This document shows, in pieces, positions 14,772-18,374 of a stretch of 22,064 bases of DNA. The stretch is from a virus. The stretch spans positions 1 to 22,064 of the IMG/VR virus record IMGVR_UViG_3300023235_000151; one strand, written 5' to 3'. A program made the position numbers and the translations under genes. Each line of letters begins with the position of its first letter. Within the stretch, counting starts at the first letter, position 1. The notes under the pieces were generated by a model. The model was given only the letters and a program-made list of their open reading frames with translations, was not told the origin of the DNA and ran no database searches.

Positions 14772-14843
14772 GTGCAGAGATGCGGACTTCAATCCGCCTG
14801 GACACAACTGTGTCTTGTCTTCTAAGAGTTAAGGATACTGTAC
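14772..14843 (+). ncRNA. Cloverleaf RNA resembling a circularly permuted tRNA, copy 1
   Basis: Closing stem GTGCAG (14772-14777)/CTGTAC (14838-14843). Inside, in order: 4-nt linker; hairpin GCGGA/TCCGC with loop CTTCAA (14782-14797); hairpin GACAC/GTGTC with loop AACT (14801-14814); TC; hairpin TTCT/AGGA (14820-14835). Read as a permuted tRNA these are anticodon stem, variable loop, T-arm, joined acceptor strands, positions 8-9 and D-arm, with near-tRNA spacing. A related copy lies 176 bp downstream. The T-loop has 6 nt and there is no CCA, so function is uncertain. Confidence 0.5.
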
Positions 14844-14854
14844 ATCACAACAAC

Positions 14855-14942
14855 GGTTAGTTGACAGAGCGGTCGATTGTGCTCGCCTGGAAAGCGAGTG
14901 GACTGAAAGGTCCCAGAGGTTCGAATCCTCTACTAACCGCCA
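14855..14942 (+). tRNA. tRNA-Ser(GGA)
   Basis: 88 nt with CCA. Acceptor GGTTAGT/ACTAACC, anticodon loop CTGGAAA, variable arm GGACTGAAAGGTCC, G73. Class II serine tRNA for UCC/UCU. Confidence 0.94.
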
Positions 14943-14947
14943 CTAAT

Positions 14948-15017
14948 GTGCAGAGACGCGGACTTCAATCCGTCGGGACACTATGCGTCTTGTCGTCTAA
15001 GAGTTAGGATACTGCGC
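14948..15017 (+). ncRNA. Cloverleaf RNA resembling a circularly permuted tRNA, copy 2
   Basis: About 80 percent identical to copy 1. Closing stem GTGCAG (14948-14953)/CTGCGC (15012-15017): compared with copy 1, two bases of the 3' strand change (TA to CG) yet both pair with the same 5' strand. T-arm-like hairpin GCGGA/TCCGT with the same loop CTTCAA (14958-14973). Acceptor-like helix CGGGAC (14974-14979)/GTCTTG (14987-14992). D-arm-like GTCTAAGAGTTAGGAT follows TC. It lies between two tRNA-Ser genes like copy 1. Confidence 0.5.
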
Positions 15018-15032
15018 CGCCTCTAAATACAT

Positions 15033-15124
15033 GGTGAGTTGGCAGAGTCTGGCTTATTGCATCTGTTTCGAAAACAGACGAGCCCGCAAGGGTTCCAGGG
15101 GTTCAAATCCTCTACTCACCGCCA
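15033..15124 (+). tRNA. tRNA-Ser(CGA)
   Basis: 92 nt with CCA. Acceptor GGTGAGT/ACTCACC, anticodon loop TTCGAAA, long variable arm AGCCCGCAAGGGTT, G73. Third serine isoacceptor in a row. Confidence 0.93.
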
Positions 15125-15153
15125 CTATAAGTTACCTAGAACTTCCTGGTCTT

Positions 15154-15204
15154 ATGAGTCATAGTACTCATGAGATCAAGGTGACTCACAAAACTCGGTG
15201 AGTC
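15154..15204 (+). other. Two hairpins upstream of tRNA-Pro
   Basis: ATGAGT (15154-15159)/ACTCAT (15166-15171) and a perfect 7-bp GACTCAC (15183-15189)/GTGAGTC (15198-15204). The spacer 15125-15229 contains no ORF or tRNA. Possibly processing signals or a small RNA. Confidence 0.3.
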
Positions 15205-15229
15205 TAATAAATGCTATGGCCAATATTAT

Positions 15230-15304
15230 CCGGGTGTGTCGGGAGTCTGGTATCCGACCTTGTTTGGAACGAGGGGCACGCAGGTTCAAATCCTGTCGCC
15301 CGGA
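15230..15304 (+). tRNA. tRNA-Pro(TGG), no encoded CCA
   Basis: Acceptor CCGGGTG/CGCCCGG, anticodon loop TTTGGAA in stem CCTTG/CGAGG, T-arm GCAGGTTCAAATCCTGT, discriminator A73. The gene ends A-CAT instead of A-CCA, so host CCA-adding enzyme would be needed. The other Pro tRNA ends the same way. Confidence 0.88.
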
Positions 15305-15311
15305 CATCGCA

Positions 15312-15369
15312 CCCGTTGGTACTAAGTATCGAACTCTATAAATAGAGCGAATACGGAGTACCAACGGGG
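15312..15369 (+). promoter_or_regulatory. RBS-masking hairpin containing a late promoter
   Basis: CCCGTTGGTACT (15312-15323) pairs perfectly with AGTACCAACGGG (15357-15368). The right arm contains the GGGG that serves as Shine-Dalgarno site for TTG 15375. The loop holds CTCTAT/ATAGAG and an exact late octamer TATAAATA (15337-15344). Transcripts from upstream would mask the site; late transcripts starting near 15351 would lack the left arm and expose it. This is the known design of T4 genes such as soc, e, 49 and the I-TevI gene. Confidence 0.75.
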
Positions 15370-15374
15370 TAGTT

Positions 15375-15602
15375 TTGAAGTACCTAGTCTACATGATCAC
15401 AAACAAAGTCAATGGAAAGCGATATATCGGCTGCCATAAGACCGATGATGTAGATGACGGGTACATGGGTTCCGGAAAGTTAATCCGTCGAGCCATCAAG
15501 AAGTACGGTAGCGAGAACTTCGCCAAAGAAGTTCTCGCTACTTTCAAAAATGACTCTGAAAATAAAAAGATTCGTCACTCAGACGCGATACCGATCGGTT
15601 AG
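15375..15602 (+). CDS. GIY-YIG homing-endonuclease-like protein, short
   Basis: Starts at TTG 15375; the 75 residues begin KYLVYMITNKVNGKRYIGC, with VYM as the GIY equivalent (5-7) and YIG at 17-19, then the family-typical DGYMGSGKLIRRAIKKYG (28-45). Relatives, from memory, continue with a further 60-100 residues and often a zinc-binding or helix-turn-helix DNA-binding part; here the frame ends soon after ENFAKEVLATF, so it is probably C-terminally truncated. Expression seems gated by the upstream hairpin and late promoter. It sits among tRNA genes, a usual target zone for mobile nucleases. Confidence 0.75.
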   Translation: MKYLVYMITNKVNGKRYIGCHKTDDVDDGYMGSGKLIRRAIKKYGSENFAKEVLATFKNDSENKKIRHSDAIPIG

Positions 15603-15622
15603 CGTAGAGGACGTACTAGTAA

Positions 15623-15697
15623 CTGTGTGTAGCTCAGCCTGGGAAGAGTGCTCCCCTCGGAAGGGAGAGGCCAGTGGTTCAAATCCACTCACGCAGA
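15623..15697 (+). tRNA. tRNA-Pro(CGG), no encoded CCA
   Basis: Acceptor CTGTGTG/CACGCAG, D-arm TAGCTCAGCCTGGGAAGAGT, anticodon loop CTCGGAA in stem CTCCC/GGGAG, T-arm AGTGGTTCAAATCCACT, A73 followed by CAT rather than CCA. Confidence 0.9.
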
Positions 15698-15821
15698 CAT
15701 TTACGAAAGCAAGGTAGCAAGATCGTTCATAACGATAGCCATGTATATGCTCACCACCCTAAGCACGGGTTTGTTAGAGCAGACCATGGTGATCACTCAG
15801 ATATTTAGTAATTTTTTTCAT
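15698..15821 (+). other. Structured spacer between tRNA-Pro and tRNA-Glu
   Basis: 124 bp without a gene. ATCGTT/AACGAT with loop CAT (15722-15736); TGCTC (15748-15752)/GAGCA (15777-15781) enclosing ACCC/GGGT. Seven T occur at 15812-15818 without a strong adjacent stem. Function unknown. Confidence 0.3.
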
Positions 15822-15899
15822 GATACCGTCGTCTAACTGGTCTAGGACTCTTGACTTTCAATCAGGAAAATGCGGGTTCGACTCCCGTCGGTATCTCCA
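15822..15899 (+). tRNA. tRNA-Glu(TTC)
   Basis: 78 nt with CCA. Acceptor GATACCG/CGGTATC, D-arm GTCTAACTGGTCTAGGAC, anticodon loop CTTTCAA, T-arm GCGGGTTCGACTCCCGT. Canonical apart from discriminator T73. Confidence 0.93.
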
Positions 15900-15905
15900 A
15901 TCAAT

Positions 15906-16024
15906 GTTGCGAAGTCTTGGATGACTGCCGCGCGCCTCGCCTGGTACCTCACGGGTACACTAAGCCATAGGACTAACCATGGAACGGTTCTATGCAGTAT
16001 ACGGTTCGATTCCGTTGTGCAACA
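15906..16024 (+). tRNA. tRNA-like gene with about 44-nt insertion, identity unclear
   Basis: GTTGCG (15906-15911) pairs with TGCAAC (16018-16023, via G.U); T-arm ACGG-TTCGATT-CCGT (16001-16015) is canonical; AGTC/GACT (15913-15926) is a D-arm-like hairpin. Between D-arm and anticodon-like arm (AACC/GGTT with 7-nt loop ATGGAAC, 15974-15988) lie some 44 extra nt with hairpin GTACC/GGTAC. If that arm is the anticodon arm, the anticodon would be GGA. No CCA; the gene ends ATCA then T7. Possibly degenerate or carrying an intron-like insert. Confidence 0.4.
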
Positions 16025-16036
16025 TCATTTTTTTAT

Positions 16037-16112
16037 TGGAGTGTACTCAACTCGGTAAGAGAGCTGGCTGTTAACCAGTCATATGCAGGTTCAAGTCCTG
16101 TCACTCCAGCCA
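16037..16112 (+). tRNA. tRNA-Asn(GTT)
   Basis: 76 nt with CCA. Acceptor TGGAGTG/CACTCCA, anticodon loop CTGTTAA in stem GCTGG/CCAGT region, T-arm GCAGGTTCAAGTCCTGT, G73. Confidence 0.93.
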
Positions 16113-16118
16113 ATTCAT

Positions 16119-16193
16119 AGTCGGTTAGTTCAGCGGAAGAACGCTTCCTTTACACGGAAGAGGCCGGGGGTTCGATCCCCTCACCGACCACCA
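16119..16193 (+). tRNA. tRNA-Val(TAC)
   Basis: 75 nt with CCA. Anticodon loop TTTACAC in stem CTTCC/GGAAG; D-arm GTTCAGCGGAAGAAC; T-arm CGGGGGTTCGATCCCCT region. Acceptor GTCGGT/ACCGAC pairs, but position 1 (A) and 72 (C) do not, an unusual end mismatch for an elongator. Confidence 0.9.
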
Positions 16194-16198
16194 ACAAT

Positions 16199-16273
16199 GC
16201 GCGCTTAGTTCAGCGGTAGAATGCTTGCTCGACACGCAAGAGGCCGAAGGTTCAATTCCTTCAGTGCGCACCA
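16199..16273 (+). tRNA. tRNA-Val(GAC)
   Basis: 75 nt with CCA. Acceptor GCGCGCT/AGTGCGC, anticodon loop TCGACAC in CTTGC/GCAAG, T-loop TTCAATT. D-arm similar to the adjacent Val(TAC), suggesting duplication followed by divergence. Confidence 0.92.
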
Positions 16274-16278
16274 ACAAC

Positions 16279-16354
16279 GGGGTCTTAGCTCATCTGGGAG
16301 AGCGCCTGCTTTGCACGCAGGAGGCGATCGGTTCAAGTCCGATAGACTCCACCA
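16279..16354 (+). tRNA. tRNA-Ala(TGC)
   Basis: 76 nt with CCA. Acceptor GGGGTCT/AGACTCC contains the G3.U70 wobble that identifies alanine tRNAs. Anticodon loop TTTGCAC in CCTGC/GCAGG. Confidence 0.95.
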
Positions 16355-16359
16355 ATAAC

Positions 16360-16435
16360 GCGGGTATGAGCGTAATGGATAACGTCCCTGCCTTCCAAGC
16401 AGGACATCTCGGTTCGAGTCCGGGTACCCGCGCCA
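16360..16435 (+). tRNA. tRNA-Gly(TCC)
   Basis: 76 nt with CCA. Acceptor GCGGGTA/TACCCGC, anticodon loop CTTCCAA in CCTGC/GCAGG, T-loop TTCGAGT. Discriminator is G where bacterial tRNA-Gly usually has U. Confidence 0.92.
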
Positions 16436-16440
16436 ATCAC

Positions 16441-16516
16441 GTCCCATTCGTCTAGTGGCTTAGGACGCTGCCCTCTCAAGGCGGTAACAGGAGTTCGAAC
16501 CTCCTATGGGACACCA
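16441..16516 (+). tRNA. tRNA-Glu(CTC)
   Basis: 76 nt with CCA. Acceptor GTCCCAT/ATGGGAC, anticodon loop CTCTCAA in CTGCC/GGCGG, D-arm GTCTAGTGGCTTAGGAC, typical of glutamate tRNAs. Confidence 0.93.
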
Positions 16517-16521
16517 ACAAC

Positions 16522-16596
16522 GGGGACTTAGCTCAGTGGGAGAGCAACACGCTGGCAGTGTGTAGGTCAAGGGTTCAACCCCCTTAGTCTCCACCA
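16522..16596 (+). tRNA. tRNA-Ala(GGC)
   Basis: 75 nt with CCA. Acceptor GGGGACT/AGTCTCC again with G3.U70, anticodon loop CTGGCAG in ACACG/TGTGT. Confidence 0.93.
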
Positions 16597-16744
16597 CAAA
16601 TTGGTAATCAGCATCTGGTTCCGCCGCAGCTTCACCAGCTGACGCGGAGCCAGAAAGTTGGTCGCCATAGCGAAGCGGAACTTTAGTAGGCCAACGGGTG
16701 GTGCCGGGAACGAAACAGAACCCTAGTAGCTTTAAGTTTCTTTT
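16597..16744 (+). ncRNA. Structured small RNA candidate with a 17-nt-arm hairpin
   Basis: 148-nt gap between tRNA-Ala and tRNA-Ile. Positions 16615-16631 pair with 16637-16653 in 15 of 17 positions around loop TCACC. Downstream AAAGTT/AACTTT and GTTGG/CCAAC offer further, mutually competing stems. No ORF or tRNA is present. An RNA product or tRNA-processing element is likely; it would be co-transcribed with the tRNAs. Confidence 0.4.
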
Positions 16745-16838
16745 ACCCTTGTAGCTCAATGGTAGAGCGCTCGTTTTATAAACGAGATAGGCGCCGGATT
16801 AGCGCACGATGGGGGTTCGATTCCCTCCGGGGGTACCA
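16745..16838 (+). tRNA. tRNA-Ile(TAT) with expanded variable region
   Basis: 94 nt with CCA. Acceptor ACCCTTG/CGGGGGT, D-arm GCTCAATGGTAGAGC, anticodon loop TTTATAA in CTCGT/ACGAG, T-arm GGGGGTTCGATTCCCTC. Between anticodon and T arms are about 24 nt instead of 4-5, containing GCGC/GCGC with loop CGGATTA. Isoleucine tRNAs normally lack a long variable arm. Confidence 0.8.
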
Positions 16839-16846
16839 ATATTTTA

Positions 16847-17044
16847 TGCCTTCGAAAGCATCATGACACTAGGAAAGACTGATGAGCTGCTCGAGAAGTT
16901 CTTCAGAGAAGTACTTGACGAGCGTGGGCTTGGTTTCGGGTCGCACCGAGACAGCGGGTTCGATCCCCGCCGAAAAAAGATGGTCTGGCCTCGACATCGC
17001 GACGAGGTTTACGGGTTCGACACCCGTTGGCGCTTATTTTTAAT
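16847..17044 (+). other. Spacer with two orphan T-arm hairpins
   Basis: Two perfect T-arms, GCGGG-TTCGATC-CCCGC (16954-16970) and ACGGG-TTCGACA-CCCGT (17011-17027), each preceded by another hairpin (CTTGGT/ACCGAG 16929-16950; CCTCG/CGAGG 16989-17007) but without a matching acceptor stem or CCA. A frame from ATG 16863 starts plausibly (MTLGKTDELLEKFF) but runs through both hairpins and the next tRNA, so I do not call a gene. Likely remnants of tRNAs or fused tRNA halves. Confidence 0.35.
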
Positions 17045-17119
17045 GGGACTATGGCAGAATGGCTCATGCACCGAGCTGCAACCTCGGTTATTCAGGTTCA
17101 ATTCCTGATAGTCCTTCCA
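17045..17119 (+). tRNA. tRNA-Cys(GCA)
   Basis: 75 nt with CCA. Acceptor GGGACTA/TAGTCCT (G1.U72), anticodon loop CTGCAAC in CCGAG/CTCGG, T-arm TCAGGTTCAATTCCTGA, discriminator U73, the main cysteine identity base. Confidence 0.92.
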
Positions 17120-17124
17120 CTTTT

Positions 17125-17201
17125 AGAGCAGGTTAAGACGCGGTTTGTCTAAATGGCAAAGAGAACAGTTGGGACGCCAACTACCGATCAGTCACTGCAC
17201 T
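17125..17201 (+). ncRNA. Closed multi-hairpin RNA, possibly related to the permuted cloverleaves
   Basis: AGAGCAG (17125-17131) pairs with CTGCACT (17195-17201) in six of seven positions. Inside, TTA-A-GAC/GTCTAA with loop GCGGTTT (17133-17152) and AGTTGG/CCAACT with loop GACG (17167-17182). The closing stem resembles GTGCAG/CTGYRC of the two elements near 14.8-15.0 kb, but no D-arm-like third hairpin is clear. It fills the gap between tRNA-Cys and tRNA-Leu. Confidence 0.3.
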
Positions 17202-17209
17202 TCTATAAT

Positions 17210-17292
17210 GCGGGTATGGTGAAATTGGTAGACGCACCTGCTTTAGAAGCAGACGCGAAAGCGTGGGGGTTCGAGTCCCTCTACCCGCACCA
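17210..17292 (+). tRNA. tRNA-Leu(TAG)
   Basis: 83 nt with CCA. Acceptor GCGGGTA/TACCCGC, anticodon loop TTTAGAA in CCTGC/GCAGA, class II variable arm ACGCGAAAGCGT, A73. A normal leucine tRNA. Confidence 0.94.
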
Positions 17293-17297
17293 ATTAT

Positions 17298-17372
17298 TGT
17301 TCTTTAGTTCAATGGTTAGAACGCTCGGCCGATAACCGAGAGATCGTGGTTCGAATCCGCGAAGAACAACCA
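17298..17372 (+). tRNA. tRNA-Ile(GAT) with C33
   Basis: 75 nt with CCA. Acceptor TGTTCTT/AAGAACA, D-arm GTTCAATGGTTAGAAC, T-loop TTCGAAT. Anticodon loop CCGATAA in stem CTCGG/CCGAG: position 33 is C instead of the nearly invariant U. Confidence 0.88.
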
Positions 17373-17378
17373 AACAAT

Positions 17379-17453
<75 letters not shown>

Positions 17454-17458
17454 TTTCG

Positions 17459-17486
17459 TTGACATTTGCTCGTCATCATATAGCTG
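17459..17486 (+). promoter_or_regulatory. Promoter with consensus -35 TTGACA
   Basis: TTGACA at 17459-17464; -10 candidates are TATAGC (17479, short spacer) or TAGCTG (17481, 16-bp spacer). Located between tRNA-Phe and a small gene at 17499, in the same place and phrase (GTTGACATT) as two other array promoters. Confidence 0.45.
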
Positions 17487-17498
17487 TGGAGTGAAGCG

Positions 17499-17690
17499 AT
17501 GTATCCTTACGGCTATTACGAGAAGCTTGGGCTATGGCCTAAGTCTATTTCTGATCCCAACACTTTGGTTGAATCAAAGATCCGCAGCGACTGCTACTAC
17601 GCGGAATGCGTGAAGCGTAAAGTCAACTGCAAAGAGTGTTGCAATTCAAATTTCGGCTGTCCTTCATTCGAGGTCAGCGATTTTGATTAA
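17499..17690 (+). CDS. Small cysteine-rich protein, unknown
   Basis: A 63-residue protein starting MYPYGYYEK, with GGAG 8 nt before ATG. Six cysteines, including CVKRKVNCKECC and a later FGCPSF, could bind a metal or form disulfides; no membrane segment. It has its own promoter candidate and its stop lies one base before tRNA-Lys(CTT), so the transcript must run on into tRNAs. No family recognised; small early phage proteins in such places often target host functions, which here is only a suggestion. Confidence 0.65.
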   Translation: MYPYGYYEKLGLWPKSISDPNTLVESKIRSDCYYAECVKRKVNCKECCNSNFGCPSFEVSDFD

Positions 17691-17691
17691 C

Positions 17692-17773
17692 GGGTATTGA
17701 GCTGAAAGTTAGCTGGGCTGGCACCACCCTCTTAAGGTGGATGCAAGAGGTTCGATTCCTCCAATACCCTCCA
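17692..17773 (+). tRNA. tRNA-Lys(CTT)
   Basis: 82 nt with CCA, 6 nt longer than usual. Acceptor GGGTATT/AATACCC, anticodon loop CTCTTAA in CCACC/GGTGG, T-loop TTCGATT, T73. The D-region is enlarged: GCTG pairs weakly with TGGC around a 14-nt loop holding an AGCT/AGCT repeat. Confidence 0.85.
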
Positions 17774-17786
17774 TTCCAGCATTAAA

Positions 17787-17830
17787 GTTTAAGTATCGAA
17801 CTCTATAATAGAGCGAATACTAGAACGGAG
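17787..17830 (+). repeat. Second copy of the hairpin-promoter element, before a TTG ORF
   Basis: Positions 17791-17820 repeat 15324-15354 (AAGTATCGAACTC and TAGAGCGAATAC shared) except that TATAAATA has become TATAATA. Outer stem GTTTAAGTAT (17787-17796) pairs with ATACTAGAAC (17817-17826) in nine of ten positions; CTCTA/TAGAG forms the apex. GGAG (17827-17830) follows directly. Same arrangement as upstream of the GIY-YIG gene, suggesting a repeated translational or promoter switch. Confidence 0.55.
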
Positions 17831-17842
17831 CTGTGTAGAAAC

Positions 17843-17908
17843 TTGAAGAACAAATTTACGGACTGCGAGCTGAATGGGATTGATTATTCAGGATACGCGG
17901 GTGTGTAG
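17843..17908 (+). CDS. Tiny TTG-start ORF after the hairpin repeat
   Basis: 21 codons from TTG 17843 (LKNKFTDCELNGIDYSGYAGV style product; 21 residues), stop TAG formed by tRNA-Lys positions 8-10. Called only because it sits where the GIY-YIG gene sits relative to the first hairpin copy; GGAG is 12 nt upstream, rather far. May be a leftover of a deleted gene. Confidence 0.25.
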   Translation: MKNKFTDCELNGIDYSGYAGV

Positions 17909-17980
17909 CTGAGAGCGACGTGGCGTCAAAACGGTCTTTTACACCGTATGCAAGAGGTTCGATTCCTCACACACCCTCCA
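17899..17980 (+). tRNA. tRNA-Lys(TTT)
   Basis: 82 nt with CCA. Acceptor GGGTGTG/CACACCC, anticodon loop CTTTTAC in ACGGT/ACCGT, T-loop TTCGATT, T73. Like Lys(CTT) it is about 6 nt long in the D-region, where GACG/CGTC makes an extra hairpin. Confidence 0.85.
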
Positions 17981-18007
17981 ATCCGCTGAGCGAGAGATCG
18001 CCAGCCC

Positions 18008-18037
18008 CTCAATGACTAAGGTTGTTGAGACTTTTTT
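18008..18037 (+). terminator. Intrinsic terminator after tRNA-Lys
   Basis: CTCAATGAC (18008-18016) pairs with GTTGTTGAG (18021-18029; two G.U pairs) across loop TAAG, then AC and six T (18032-18037). It directly precedes the next promoter, dividing the tRNA array into transcription units. Confidence 0.75.
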
Positions 18038-18038
18038 G

Positions 18039-18066
18039 TTGACATTCTATCAGAATATGATAGAAT
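18039..18066 (+). promoter_or_regulatory. Consensus promoter with an operator-like palindrome
   Basis: TTGACA (18039-18044), 16-bp spacer, TAGAAT (18061-18066). The spacer and -10 form a perfect inverted repeat: ATTCTATCA (18044-18052), GAATA, TGATAGAAT (18058-18066). The palindrome spans the space between the two boxes and includes the -10, the place where a repressor would act. Confidence 0.7.
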
Positions 18067-18071
18067 GCTTA

Positions 18072-18194
18072 ATGAGATTAGCGCATAGGAACAATCCACT
18101 TATCCGTTGTTTCTATGTTGCTGGATTCGACACCCGGCCTGATGATAAGTGTAAGGCCAAGTGTAACGAGTTCAATAAGTTTATCCCCCGGTAG
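18072..18194 (+). CDS. Leaderless 40-aa peptide gene
   Basis: ATG lies 5 nt after the -10 box, so the message would start on the ATG; no Shine-Dalgarno site. The product (MRLAHRNNPLIRCFYVAGFD, then a Lys/Cys-rich half with CKAKC) is basic with three cysteines and reads like real protein. Its stop TAG is formed by tRNA-Arg positions 8-10, overlapping that tRNA by 10 bp. The DNA also encodes two hairpins with complementary loops (18084-18158). Function unknown. Confidence 0.45.
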   Translation: MRLAHRNNPLIRCFYVAGFDTRPDDKCKAKCNEFNKFIPR

Positions 18195-18288
18195 CTCAGC
18201 GGTACCGGAAGGTGAGCTCTTAATAGAGCAAGAGCGCTGTCCACTCGAGGGACAGAGGTCGGTGGTTCGAATCCATCCTGGGGGGCCA
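18185..18288 (+). tRNA. tRNA with D-loop insertion, probable Arg(TCG)
   Basis: 104 nt with CCA. Acceptor CCCCCGG/CTGGGGG; D-stem GCTC (18194-18197) and GAGC (18232-18235) are canonical if the 27 nt at 18205-18231 are removed. The insert contains GCTCT/AGAGC with loop TAAT, similar to the hairpin repeat at 17801. Anticodon arm CTGTCC/GGACAG has loop ACTCGAG (6-bp stem, C33), giving TCG; a 9-nt loop reading is equally possible. T-arm GGTGGTTCGAATCCATC is good, G73. Confidence 0.65.
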
Positions 18289-18295
18289 AGTTTAT

Positions 18296-18368
18296 GTTGG
18301 GGAAGCAGGTTTTATGCGCCGTCATTGAAGACGGAGATTCGCTGGTGAGAACCCAGCCCACGACACCA
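18296..18368 (+). tRNA. Aberrant tRNA, 6-nt anticodon loop
   Basis: 73 nt ending ACCA. Acceptor GTTGGGG/CCACGAC (one mismatch), D-arm GCAGGTTTTATGC, anticodon stem CCGTC/GACGG around only six nt (ATTGAA), T-stem GCTGG/CCAGC with unusual loop TGAGAAC. If T33 is counted, the anticodon would be TGA, but the short variable loop does not fit serine. Amino acid not assigned. Confidence 0.55.
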
Positions 18369-18374
18369 AATTAC

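Noticed and set aside
14865-14870. TTGACA inside tRNA-Ser(GGA)
   Set aside because: It is part of the tRNA D-region and has no -10 box at proper spacing.
16205-16759. Minus-strand frames across the tRNA block
   Set aside because: Their peptides are the usual antisense readings of tRNA T- and D-arms (for example GxRxxDLNLRxxACxA patterns), not proteins.
16863-17108. Plus-strand frame beginning MTLGKTDELLEKFF
   Set aside because: The first 25 codons look protein-like, but the frame then runs through two T-arm hairpins and tRNA-Cys, and has no ribosome binding site. It may be a broken gene start, not enough to call.
18120-18132. tmRNA-like CTGGATTCGAC
   Set aside because: The motif matches the start of tmRNA, but there is no matching 3' half, tag frame or alanine acceptor nearby.
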